Virus record (IMG/VR): IMGVR_UViG_3300030331_000168
Location: 1-32,107 of that record
Source of the DNA: a virus
Strand: one strand, 5' to 3'
Length of the DNA stretch: 32,107 nt
Shown piece by piece: positions 6,456 to 12,647 of the stretch. How positions within the stretch are numbered: the stretch's first letter is position 1; every line of letters starts with the position of its first letter. A model generated the notes under the pieces. It was not told where the DNA came from, made no database searches, and saw only the letters and a list, made by a program, of their open reading frames with translations. Position numbers and translations under genes: made by a program.

Positions 6456-6809
6456 CTATAAGTTTTTAGCCAATTCCCTTTCGTTGACGACTTTAGTTCT
6501 GAGGTCATCACGAAAAGCCTTAAAGGTTTCGTATCTAATCTTAGAACGATTCCTTGCTTTAAGAGTTTGCCTGTATCTGTCGGTAAACTGCTTAAACTTT
6601 TCATCAGAATAAATGTAACCATTTAATTCTGTCATGTTCTTATACCCACTATTTTTTGTATGTTCTAGTGTTAATTCTGCTATTACCATCTTTTCCTCTT
6701 TTTTCATAAGTTCTACTGCTGTGTCATCATCAGCAAAACTTAACCCTAGTTCTTCTTGCTTAGAGGATAAAATATTTGGGTTGAAATCTAATGAATAAAT
6801 ATCAGTCAT
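6456..6809 (-). CDS. Conserved phage hypothetical protein
   Basis: The product has 117 residues and is mostly helical and charged. The N-terminus is MTDIYSLDFNPNILSSKQEE; the C-terminal half contains YSDEKFKQFTDRYRQTLKAR and YETFKAFRDDLRTK. I recall proteins with this C-terminal pattern in phage early regions near recombination genes, without a function. Start 6809 overlaps the upstream stop by eight bases. A 60-residue frame overlapping it on the same strand was rejected. Confidence 0.55.
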   Translation of the reverse strand: MTDIYSLDFNPNILSSKQEELGLSFADDDTAVELMKKEEKMVIAELTLEHTKNSGYKNMTELNGYIYSDEKFKQFTDRYRQTLKARNRSKIRYETFKAFRDDLRTKVVNERELAKNL

Positions 6810-7023
6810 TTTTTTGCTCTAATTCTTGTTGTATTAATTCATACTGTATTAAGTTTTTTTCTTCTTTAATTCTTTTTTCCAAGCCTTTTATTGCTAATGA
6901 AGATTTTTTTATTTCTTTTAAAGCGTCATCTTTTTGTTTTTTGTAATAATTCAATTTAGAGTAACAACGTCTTAATAAATACATTTTATTCTCAATAGAT
7001 TCTGTATTAAAATTATATTTCAT
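6802..7023 (-). CDS. Small coiled-coil protein
   Basis: The product has 73 residues. I chose ATG 7023 rather than a TTG nine bases upstream, because AAGGAG lies ten bases before the ATG and only one base before the TTG. The sequence is very Lys/Glu-rich with heptad-like spacing (YYKKQKDDALKEIKKSSLAI, KGLEKRIKEEKNLIQYELIQ), so it should form a coiled coil. It overlaps genes on both sides. No family is recognised. It may be a small structural or regulatory partner of the HNH or 117-residue proteins, which is inference from position. Confidence 0.55.
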   Translation of the reverse strand: MKYNFNTESIENKMYLLRRCYSKLNYYKKQKDDALKEIKKSSLAIKGLEKRIKEEKNLIQYELIQQELEQKND

Positions 7024-7315
7024 TTTCTTCAAACTCCTTATCAGCGATTTTTTGATCTAATTCTTTTTTAAATTCTTCATTCAATGCTTTGTTACTATGT
7101 GCCATCGTATGACACTGACGACAAACTGGAAACAAGTTGGTTGGTACGTTGTAAGAATTTTTTTTACTGCCACCAAATCCACGAGATTTCAAATGATGAA
7201 TTTCGACTGCTGGTCGTTGATAACAACCCCAACACTGGGGGGTATCAATCATAGATAACCCCCAATAGTCGTAAAATATCTTACGATAGTTTTTAGATGT
7301 CTTTGAGATTGTCAT
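7013..7315 (-). CDS. HNH endonuclease
   Basis: The product has 100 residues. Cys pairs C28-x2-C31 and C65-x2-C68 flank the HNH core: H40-H41 (EIHHLKSRG), N60 (NVPTNLFPVC) and H69/H73 (CHTMAH). The Cys pairs should bind structural zinc, while the His residues coordinate the catalytic metal. This is a compact HNH domain with no added DNA-binding domain. It is not near the terminase genes, so recombination, replication or host DNA cleavage is more likely than packaging. It overlaps the upstream gene by 23 bases and has no clear ribosome site of its own. Confidence 0.8.
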   Translation of the reverse strand: MTISKTSKNYRKIFYDYWGLSMIDTPQCWGCYQRPAVEIHHLKSRGFGGSKKNSYNVPTNLFPVCRQCHTMAHSNKALNEEFKKELDQKIADKEFEENEI

Positions 7316-7718
7316 TAAATGATTTCACTGCATTTTTAGTCAAAGCATTTATATCTTCAACGCTGAAATGACCACTACCCATTGAACGCCCAACAACCCC
7401 AGTAACAAAAATAAGTCTATCGTTCTTATTTATACCACTTGATACTGGTCTAGCTTTTGGTGGTTCTTGACTTGGTGGAAAACCATCATCAAGAGTATGA
7501 TTGTCAGCAACAGTTACATTTTTGACATTAGTATATTGATTACCTTTGTCAGATGTTTTTACATTGATGACAGTAAAGTCAATCGCATCACCAGATTTAG
7601 GTAATGGATTTAAAACCTGACCTCTACAATATAATCTTGTCCCATCGACTAGATCAATCGCATAGTTTGGTTTACCATCTTCAGAATTGTCAAAGATTTT
7701 ATCAATTATATTAGACAT
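7293..7718 (-). CDS. Possible ssDNA-binding OB-fold protein
   Basis: The product has 141 residues. The first 75 show a beta-barrel-like pattern: YAIDLVDGTRLYCRGQVL, DAIDFTVINVKTSDKGNQY, TNVKNVTV. This resembles an OB fold, but it is a weak, by-eye call. A Pro-rich linker (FPPSQEPPKARPVSS) follows, then a domain with DRLIFVTGVVGRSMGSGHFS and DINALTKNAVKSFNDNL. Similar proteins occur in phage replication regions as I recall. A strong AGGAGGT site and AAT-repeat leader suggest high expression, as expected for a single-strand binding protein. A recombination accessory role is the alternative. Confidence 0.5.
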   Translation of the reverse strand: MSNIIDKIFDNSEDGKPNYAIDLVDGTRLYCRGQVLNPLPKSGDAIDFTVINVKTSDKGNQYTNVKNVTVADNHTLDDGFPPSQEPPKARPVSSGINKNDRLIFVTGVVGRSMGSGHFSVEDINALTKNAVKSFNDNLKDI

Positions 7719-7743
7719 TGTAGTACCTCCTATTATTATTATT
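7719..7743 (-). promoter_or_regulatory. AAT-repeat translation leader upstream of 7718
   Basis: Reading the minus strand, an AAT repeat of about 13 bases is followed by AGGAGGTACTACAATG, giving a near-perfect ribosome site. The repeat also contains the stop codon of the upstream gene. The same design precedes the genes starting at 10236 and 11003. The unstructured A/U-rich stretch would suit ribosomal protein S1 binding and efficient initiation; that role is inference. Confidence 0.6.
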
Positions 7744-8185
7744 TGTTAATGACATTATAACCTCTACCCTCTAAACAATTATTTATTAAATCTTGTCTAG
7801 TTTGTAGTTTGGGTGAAAGCCATAATACCCTCCAACGAAAACCATTATACACTACTTTACCCTTGTCTAATAGGGCATTTGTATTGTCTTTAACTATATC
7901 TTGACAAGTGTATAGGTCATCGTGGTATCTGTTCATATCACCATTGATATTTGCAGATGATTTTCCTCTTGAGTCTACTATTGGTGCATTGCTACAGCCC
8001 ATAACAGCCATAGCAACGCATAGTAAAAGAGAAATTATTATTACTCTAAAGTAAAACCTAAAGTAAGTTTTTTGTTTAGGTAAATTATGATGATATTCAT
8101 AAACTGGTTGTCTAGTTCTTAAACAGTAACCTATAACTTGTTTACTCATATAACCATAAGGAAAATATTTATTTCTCTTTTTCAT
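7739..8185 (-). CDS. Phage lipoprotein with long N-terminal extension
   Basis: The product has 148 residues. I chose ATG 8185 over 8191 because GAGG lies seven bases before it. Residues about 45-63 are a hydrophobic segment leading to VMGC (61-64), a lipobox-like site with C64 followed by SNAP. The C-terminal part has MNRYHDDLYTCQDIVKDN and ends NNCLEGRGYNVINK, like small bacterial and phage envelope lipoproteins. The 44-residue basic N-terminal extension before the hydrophobic core is far longer than a normal lipoprotein n-region and contains its own Cys and Tyr-rich sequence. It may remain as a cytoplasmic tail or affect export. Confidence 0.6.
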   Translation of the reverse strand: MKKRNKYFPYGYMSKQVIGYCLRTRQPVYEYHHNLPKQKTYFRFYFRVIIISLLLCVAMAVMGCSNAPIVDSRGKSSANINGDMNRYHDDLYTCQDIVKDNTNALLDKGKVVYNGFRWRVLWLSPKLQTRQDLINNCLEGRGYNVINK

Positions 8186-8789
8186 AAACATACCTCACTT
8201 TTGGTTTAAGATCAGAGTCTGATCTGTTAGGTCTATTAGCCCAGCCTTTACTGTTTACTGAGTAATTAATATCTTTGTCTTTTTTAAAACCAGCAAACTC
8301 TAAGTATTTACCTTTTTGCCATTTATGAATGTAAGTAACAATTTTATTAAATGAATAATAAAGGCTAAACTCATTGATTGCTTTTTTTACAAAGTAACTG
8401 GGTAATTCAAAACCATCTTTTAGTGGATTGAATTTTGGGTGAAAACAAATCCTAGTAATTTCAAAAATATTTTTATCTTTGAATCTAGCTACTGGATTAC
8501 CAATAGATAGTATGCCTAGTATTTTACCTAATGAATATAATGTTGGGTCGCCATGCTCATTATAAGACCAAAAAAAATCATCACCATCATAATTATTTGG
8601 ATATGCTTTTTCAAACCATTTAGTAAACAAATCATCATACCAATCATAGTTAGATACTGGCTCGTATGAACCAGTATCTTTTATTAGTATGAACGATTGC
8701 TTATGACCCACTGGTGGCTTGTTAGTTCTATGAAAAGAATCATAAAGAACCTTAGCCAAAGGGAAATGCAAATGTTCTACTCTAACCAT
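8169..8789 (-). CDS. XF1762-like GNAT-type protein
   Basis: The product has 206 residues. By recall it matches the XF1762-type phage/bacterial family. It has SFHRTNKPPVGHK (18-30), LSIGNPVAR (94-102), FEITRICFHP (109-118), NKIVTYIHKWQKGKYLEFAG (148-167) and a C-terminal KGWANRPNRSDSDLKPKVRY (181-200). The middle segments fit the strand and helix order of an acyltransferase fold. An insertion at about 35-90, rich in Trp, Tyr and Asp, separates the PPVG segment from the rest. The substrate is unknown; a Mom-like DNA base modification or protein acylation are both possible. It overlaps the ATPase upstream by eight bases and the lipoprotein downstream. Confidence 0.65.
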   Translation of the reverse strand: MVRVEHLHFPLAKVLYDSFHRTNKPPVGHKQSFILIKDTGSYEPVSNYDWYDDLFTKWFEKAYPNNYDGDDFFWSYNEHGDPTLYSLGKILGILSIGNPVARFKDKNIFEITRICFHPKFNPLKDGFELPSYFVKKAINEFSLYYSFNKIVTYIHKWQKGKYLEFAGFKKDKDINYSVNSKGWANRPNRSDSDLKPKVRYVYEKEK

Positions 8790-10236
8790 TGTTTACTCCA
8801 CAGTAAAGTTTTGCACCTATTCTAGTCAAACCATCATAATATTTTTCACTAAGATGATCGCCTGAATACCAGTGTCCAAACTCATGTATCATCAAGTCAA
8901 TGATTTCTACTTTGTTTGTTTTTAGATCAAACCATTTCTTACCTAAAGTTTTGTAATAAAATTCTAAGTCAGAGCCATTTGTCCCTCCACAATAAGTAGC
9001 CATAAGACGATTACCACCTAAACCAAACTCATTGTATATTGTAACATTAAGTTCAACTCCAAAAAGTTTTTTGTGTAATCTTTTATAAAGAGAAACAACT
9101 TGTTTCATTTCTTTAGTTACTTTTGACTTGTCTAAAACTTTAGCTGGTATTTCACCATCAAAGTTTGGACTTGCATATTTACCAATAGAACCAGATGGTC
9201 GAGCAAAGTCTTTGTACTCTTCTCTAGTTCTTTTGATATTATCCCAGACCCTAGAGTTGAAACTACCACCAGTAATAACATTTACATCATCTGCAAATGC
9301 TTTTTTGTTAGCCTCATGGTCAGACATATCAAAGACAACAGCGTCCTCACCATACCTAGATTCAACAACATCTTTGACTGCATCAACATCAGCATTTTCA
9401 AGAGCCTCAGTTACCCAAGCAGATTTAGCTTGCTCATCAGTCAAGTCAGATGATGTATGATTGAGTACATAAGTCTTTAGCTTTTTGAGATAACTAGGAC
9501 TTACATTGTCTCTATCTTTGTTGAGAGGTATCTTTTGATCTACATTGATTGAAAAACCAATATCAGTTTCAACCACAGGGATTCCCATTTCATAAATAAA
9601 ATGTTTATCTGTTTTGAATAACTCAATATTAGTAAGTCTTGATGATCTCACTAGATTGCCCTCATCATCAGTAACAACTGTTGGTAAATTTTCTGTAAAT
9701 ATTTTAAAATCATCTGGTCGTCTTACACGATGACCATTTACAGAATAATTAACAAACATTGGTGGTATGATAGTTTTTGCTTTTTCTGAAAGTTCAGAAA
9801 TTTCACTCCAAGTTAAATTTAACTCACCATAAAATTCTGTACCCTCTATTGTTCTTATTGATGATCTTTTTCTTGAACCATCATCTAAAAACTTTACTGA
9901 GCCAGTAGTAGATTTTATAAAAGCATATTTAAACATAGCTAGAGCAAACTTTTCCCCTACATTAAATCTACCCCTTTTTTCTACGATACCTTTTTTGTAG
10001 CTAGGGGCAAACATAGTGTAAGAGTCTTTAAGGTCTCTAAAACCATCTTTGCTGTTATCTATACAATTAATGTAACTTTTATGCTGGGTTGTTTTACCAA
10101 TATTCAAATTACAATTACTTATATTTTCATCAAAAGAATTACTGACAAGTTCCTTGATGATAAAGAATTTATCTTTTTCACTTTGGACTTGTTGCAATCC
10201 TTTTTTATCAACTTCAAACCAATTATTCTTTTGCAT
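8782..10236 (-). CDS. GHKL (Bergerat-fold) ATPase with C-terminal HExxH metallopeptidase-like motif
   Basis: The product has 484 residues. ATG 10236 is chosen for its GGAGG site; the longer frame to 10299 has none. The N-terminal domain has the Bergerat boxes: E29-LVS-N33-SF-D36, D60-NSKD-G65-F, and RGRFNVGEK (88-96), as in MORC, MutL or T4 RIIA-type ATPases. A conserved stretch, DQKIPLNKDRDNVSPSYL, follows the ATPase core. At the C-terminus, H451-E452-F-G-H455 with a further H461 gives HExxHxxxxxH, a zinc metallopeptidase signature with metzincin-like spacing. I know of phage proteins annotated only as ATP-binding with this build; activity is unassigned. ATP-gated proteolysis in host takeover or counter-defence is a hypothesis. 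Confidence 0.75.
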   Translation of the reverse strand: MQKNNWFEVDKKGLQQVQSEKDKFFIIKELVSNSFDENISNCNLNIGKTTQHKSYINCIDNSKDGFRDLKDSYTMFAPSYKKGIVEKRGRFNVGEKFALAMFKYAFIKSTTGSVKFLDDGSRKRSSIRTIEGTEFYGELNLTWSEISELSEKAKTIIPPMFVNYSVNGHRVRRPDDFKIFTENLPTVVTDDEGNLVRSSRLTNIELFKTDKHFIYEMGIPVVETDIGFSINVDQKIPLNKDRDNVSPSYLKKLKTYVLNHTSSDLTDEQAKSAWVTEALENADVDAVKDVVESRYGEDAVVFDMSDHEANKKAFADDVNVITGGSFNSRVWDNIKRTREEYKDFARPSGSIGKYASPNFDGEIPAKVLDKSKVTKEMKQVVSLYKRLHKKLFGVELNVTIYNEFGLGGNRLMATYCGGTNGSDLEFYYKTLGKKWFDLKTNKVEIIDLMIHEFGHWYSGDHLSEKYYDGLTRIGAKLYCGVNNG

Positions 10237-10480
10237 TGTTGCCTCCATTATTATTATTAGGTTTGTTGAAAGTTTCGTCCATCTTCTTACCAAGAGCATT
10301 AGCTTTATCTAATATTTCTTTTGGTAATAAATGAACAATTTTACTCCTCATTACTAATTTACCTTTGTTATCATAAACGCCAGTAGAATTATCTAAGTGA
10401 GTAATCTTGAACAAATGAATGACCTCATCGTTTTCGATAAGGTCAAACTTTTGAATTTTTTTGAAAGGTCTAGGAATCAT
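10223..10480 (-). CDS. Small hypothetical protein upstream of the GHKL ATPase
   Basis: The product has 85 residues. ATG 10480 is chosen because GAGGT lies six bases before it; upstream in-frame ATGs would extend 15 residues into the preceding gene. The body (KKIQKFDLIENDEVIHLFKI, NSTGVYDNKGKLVMRSKIVH) looks like a small beta-rich fold. The C-terminus PNNNNGGNNAKE is encoded by the AAT-repeat leader and ribosome site of the ATPase gene, so this tail is probably a by-product of that leader. It overlaps the preceding gene by 11 bases. Function unknown. Confidence 0.55.
   Translation of the reverse strand: MIPRPFKKIQKFDLIENDEVIHLFKITHLDNSTGVYDNKGKLVMRSKIVHLLPKEILDKANALGKKMDETFNKPNNNNGGNNAKE
10237..10259 (-). 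promoter_or_regulatory. AAT-repeat translation leader upstream of 10236
   Basis: On the minus strand an AATAATAATAAT run is followed by GGAGGCAACAATG. The design matches the leaders at 7719-7743 and 11004-11030, but here it lies inside the end of the upstream gene. It fixes the ATPase start at 10236. Confidence 0.6.
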
Positions 10481-11003
10481 CTGATACCTCACATAACACA
10501 TCATTCTCACCCCACTCGTTTTCAACTCTGAAAAAATATGTGTCTAGGTGCATACCACCCCAGCTTTTATGAGTAACCCATGCTGGTGATTGAACCTCTA
10601 ATTCTTGAAGATTGAAACCATTCAAAATTCTACTTTTACCATTACCATGATTGTAAGGTAAAAATTTTCTGTTACCAAATTTTGAACGTTCATCTTCATG
10701 TAAAAGCCAAACAGTTTTTTTATTACCAGTATAGTAATCATCAACAACTATTTCTTTTGCTTTTACTCTACGAGTACCATCAAAAAGACCAAAAAAATTC
10801 CACTTACCAAAATTTTCACATAGTGATCTTTTTGCACTATCAAGACTAGAACTCTGCTCACTAGCCCACTGACTTAAAAAACCATCAGTATCACAACGAG
10901 CAAAAGATTCTTCAGCCCTCTCTTGTTTTTTGATTGAGTCAGAACCATACTGTTTTGCAAGTTCTAACCAATCAGTTTGAGTCATTTCGTTTCTATTAAA
11001 CAT
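10470..11003 (-). CDS. Conserved phage protein (CDTDGFLSQWAS family), first gene of the leftward unit
   Basis: The product has 177 residues. It contains SFARCDTDGFLSQWASEQSS (33-52 approx.), then FFGLFDGTRRVKAKEIVVDD and TVWLLHEDE. I recall this conserved pattern from many phages of Proteobacteria, always unnamed. The N-terminal third is helical; the rest looks beta-rich, with Trp and Gly (THKSWGGMHLDTYFF). It begins the leftward unit with a strong CGGAGG site and an AAT-repeat leader, so it is probably among the first and most highly made early proteins. Function unknown. Confidence 0.65.
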   Translation of the reverse strand: MFNRNEMTQTDWLELAKQYGSDSIKKQERAEESFARCDTDGFLSQWASEQSSSLDSAKRSLCENFGKWNFFGLFDGTRRVKAKEIVVDDYYTGNKKTVWLLHEDERSKFGNRKFLPYNHGNGKSRILNGFNLQELEVQSPAWVTHKSWGGMHLDTYFFRVENEWGENDVLCEVSDDS

Positions 11004-11030
11004 TGTAGCCTCCGTATTATTATTATTATT
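11004..11030 (-). promoter_or_regulatory. AAT-repeat translation leader upstream of 11003
   Basis: On the minus strand about 16 bases of AAT repeat precede CGGAGGCTACAATG. It is the longest of the three repeat leaders. The GGAGG is four to five bases from the ACAATG-type start context shared by all three. No gene overlaps it, so the repeat here is not a coding by-product. Confidence 0.65.
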
Positions 11031-11039
11031 AATTAAATA

Positions 11040-11065
11040 AAAACCTACTAAATTTTTTAGGTTTT
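11040..11065. promoter_or_regulatory. Inverted repeat in the leader of the leftward unit
   Basis: AAAACCTA (11040-11047) and TAGGTTTT (11058-11065) form an eight-pair stem with a ten-base loop. On the minus strand the stem is followed by TTTTTATTT, so it could attenuate or protect the leftward leader RNA. It is A/T-rich and therefore weak. A protein-binding site is an alternative. Confidence 0.35.
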
Positions 11066-11095
11066 GTATATAGTAATTTTACATAAAAAAAACCC

Positions 11096-11123
11096 TTGAT
11101 TCCCAACGATTTTTCACTAATAA
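11096..11123 (+). promoter_or_regulatory. Candidate sigma70-like rightward promoter with overlapping repeat motif
   Basis: TTGATT (11096-11101) and TAATAA (11118-11123) are 16 bases apart, resembling -35 and -10 boxes. The nonamer TTTCACTAA (11112-11120) overlaps the -10 box and occurs again, as two inverted copies, at 12648-12679. It lies in the only sizeable non-coding region, between the divergent units. In such A/T-rich DNA chance matches are common, so this is tentative. I found no convincing leftward promoter by eye. Confidence 0.3.
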
Positions 11124-11196
11124 TTTTATTATTCTTTTTTTAGCGAGGCATTGTAGCTATAGAATAGGTAATTAAACCCATTTTGATTACCGAATC

Positions 11197-11225
11197 GAGG
11201 GGTGGGAATCTTAGGCTCACCCCTC
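11197..11225 (+). promoter_or_regulatory. G/C-rich hairpin just upstream of the first rightward gene
   Basis: GAGGGGTGGG (11197-11206) pairs over its full ten bases with CTCACCCCTC (11216-11225), allowing one G-U pair, around a nine-base loop. It ends six bases before ATG 11232. The only Shine-Dalgarno-like sequence (GAGG) is inside the stem, so folding would hide it. It might control translation, stabilise the 5' end, or end a short upstream RNA; the last is weakened by only four T residues after it. Confidence 0.55.
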
Positions 11226-11231
11226 AGTTTT

Positions 11232-11633
11232 ATGACTAAAGAGTTTTATATTCAAATAGCGTGTAACGAACTACTAAATGCCCTGACTGAAATTTACAAC
11301 TTTCGTCATTACCATGTTGCCAATGAGGGTAAACGATCTGTCCAATATTTAATAAAACTAAAAAAAATGGGCTTTCGTGCTGGCGTGCCTGATTTTATTA
11401 TTGAGTACCCAGAGGGCAGATTATTATATGTTGAGTTAAAAAATGAAAAAGGTAAACTCACAGATGCACAAAAGATTTGGAAAATTAGATCAAGTGATTT
11501 AAAGACTCCATTTTTTGTTGTTAAAGGAAACACGAAACAATGCCTTACAGAACTAACAGAAATCATCGACCAATATGTCCCTCGTAATAGACATAGGAAA
11601 AGGCAAGAGAATATATCTGCCACAGGGACTTGA
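11232..11633 (+). CDS. VRR-NUC domain nuclease
   Basis: The product has 133 residues from ATG 11232. A GTG at 11202 is in frame but lies inside the hairpin. Motifs fit the VRR-NUC family: NEGKRS (31-36), RAGVPDF with D54, YVELKNEKGKLTDAQ with E68, K70 and Q80. It is a stand-alone minimal domain, as in many phages, and probably cleaves branched DNA such as Holliday junctions during replication or before packaging. It is the first gene of the rightward unit. The C-terminal 20 residues overlap the next gene in another frame. Confidence 0.85.
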   Translation: MTKEFYIQIACNELLNALTEIYNFRHYHVANEGKRSVQYLIKLKKMGFRAGVPDFIIEYPEGRLLYVELKNEKGKLTDAQKIWKIRSSDLKTPFFVVKGNTKQCLTELTEIIDQYVPRNRHRKRQENISATGT

Positions 11634-11826
11634 TAACCAAGACGAATTTATAGGTTTATGGTTGAAAGCACAGGAAAAAGCAGTTACAAAGGCTAAAGAT
11701 TTATTTATTTTTAGGAAATATTCCAAAGAGGAATTTGACGACAAAGTAGATGAATTAACATACCAAATATATAAACAGTTAAGAAATGGGGGTAACAATG
11801 TTTATAGACGAGAACTCGAAACCTAA
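11575..11826 (+). CDS. Small hypothetical protein between nuclease and replication gene
   Basis: The product has 83 residues. It overlaps the VRR-NUC gene by 59 bases and the next gene by 29. The central, non-overlapping part encodes FIGLWLKAQEKAVTKAKDLF and EEFDDKVDELTYQIYKQLRN, a plausible helical protein. No ribosome site is obvious, so translation may be coupled. An internal start further downstream is possible. It fills a gap that would otherwise hold nothing, which supports it being real. Function unknown. Confidence 0.45.
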   Translation: MSLVIDIGKGKRIYLPQGLDNQDEFIGLWLKAQEKAVTKAKDLFIFRKYSKEEFDDKVDELTYQIYKQLRNGGNNVYRRELET

Positions 11827-12643
11827 AGAAAAACTCAAAGCATGGTATTTATTTACCGAAGATTTTATAGCTGGCACATCGCATTTAAGTAATGAAGAGA
11901 TTGGTATATATATGCGATTGCTTTGTTGGAATTGGAATAAGCGATGCATAGGCTTACCAAAAGATATTGATACAGTAAAACGAATCGCAAGTTGTTACAC
12001 TGAAAGCGAAAAGATTTCATGTGAAAAGATAGTTAAAGAATTTTTTGTAGAGGTAGAAAATCATTACCAAAATGAGAGACAACTACAGGAATATCTTTAT
12101 ATTCGTAAGAGAATAGACGCATCTAAGGTAAATGGTAAACTAGGTGGCAGACCAAAAAAACCTAGCCAAAACCCCCCTACCACTACCTCTACCCCTACCA
12201 ATACATCTACAAATAAATACTCTCAAACTTTTAATAAATTTTGGGATAAAGTAACTAATAAAGTCAGCAAGGGTACAGCAGAAAAGAATTTCAATAAGAT
12301 AGAAAAAGAGTGGCAAGATAAACCTGAAGAACTGGCAGATCTATATAATAGCTATTATAATACTGTAGATGATAAAAACTTTGCTAAACAACCAGCATTC
12401 TGGCTATCTGCAAAAAAATATTTAGATGAAAAACCAAAGAAAAACTATAATTTTGGCGTAATTAATCAAGATGAACAAAGATTACAAATGTTTACTGAGG
12501 CTATAAAAAATAAAAAAGTTACACAATTTGTTAAAGATTGGGCGTTAAAGAACAAAGATGTAATTGATATGGGTATCAGAAAAGGACTGATTACAAAAGA
12601 TCAAGCCATAAATGATTTAGAAATGGCTAATGAATATAAGTAA
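11798..12643 (+). CDS. DUF1376/YdaU-type replication protein (replisome organiser-like)
   Basis: The product has 281 residues from ATG 11798, which follows a G-rich site (GGGGG, 11788-11792); an ATG 12 bases upstream lacks one. Residues 10-105 match the DUF1376 pattern: KAWYLFTEDFIAGTSHLS, EEIGIYMRLLCWNWN, GLPKD. KLGGRPKKP and a Pro/Thr linker follow. The C-terminal part (FNKFWDKVTNKVSKGTAEKN, KQPAFWLSAKKYLDE) resembles the end domain of phage O/DnaT-like initiators. It probably loads host replication proteins at a phage origin. No helicase or polymerase is encoded nearby. Confidence 0.75.
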   Translation: MFIDENSKPKEKLKAWYLFTEDFIAGTSHLSNEEIGIYMRLLCWNWNKRCIGLPKDIDTVKRIASCYTESEKISCEKIVKEFFVEVENHYQNERQLQEYLYIRKRIDASKVNGKLGGRPKKPSQNPPTTTSTPTNTSTNKYSQTFNKFWDKVTNKVSKGTAEKNFNKIEKEWQDKPEELADLYNSYYNTVDDKNFAKQPAFWLSAKKYLDEKPKKNYNFGVINQDEQRLQMFTEAIKNKKVTQFVKDWALKNKDVIDMGIRKGLITKDQAINDLEMANEYK

Positions 12644-12647
12644 ATTC

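Noticed and set aside
6440-6622. A 60-codon frame on the same strand inside the 117-residue protein gene
   Set aside because: The overlapping 117-codon frame has the better composition and a normal junction with its neighbour; this frame resembles no known protein and is a shifted reading.
9128-9460. Plus-strand 110-codon frame opposite the GHKL ATPase gene
   Set aside because: Antisense to a gene with clear domain motifs; Ser/Leu-rich mirror composition and no ribosome site.
10237-10299. Extended N-terminus of the GHKL ATPase from 10299
   Set aside because: The extra 21 residues overlap the upstream gene, lack a ribosome site and read through the AAT-repeat leader. ATG 10236 has a clear GGAGG.
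11202-11231. GTG 11202 as the start of the VRR-NUC gene
   Set aside because: It lies inside the hairpin stem with no usable ribosome site, and the added ten residues do not fit the family; ATG 11232 is preferred.
11004-11231. Search for tRNA or an attachment site in the main non-coding region
   Set aside because: No cloverleaf-like arms or CCA end are seen, and with no integrase there is no reason to expect an attachment site.
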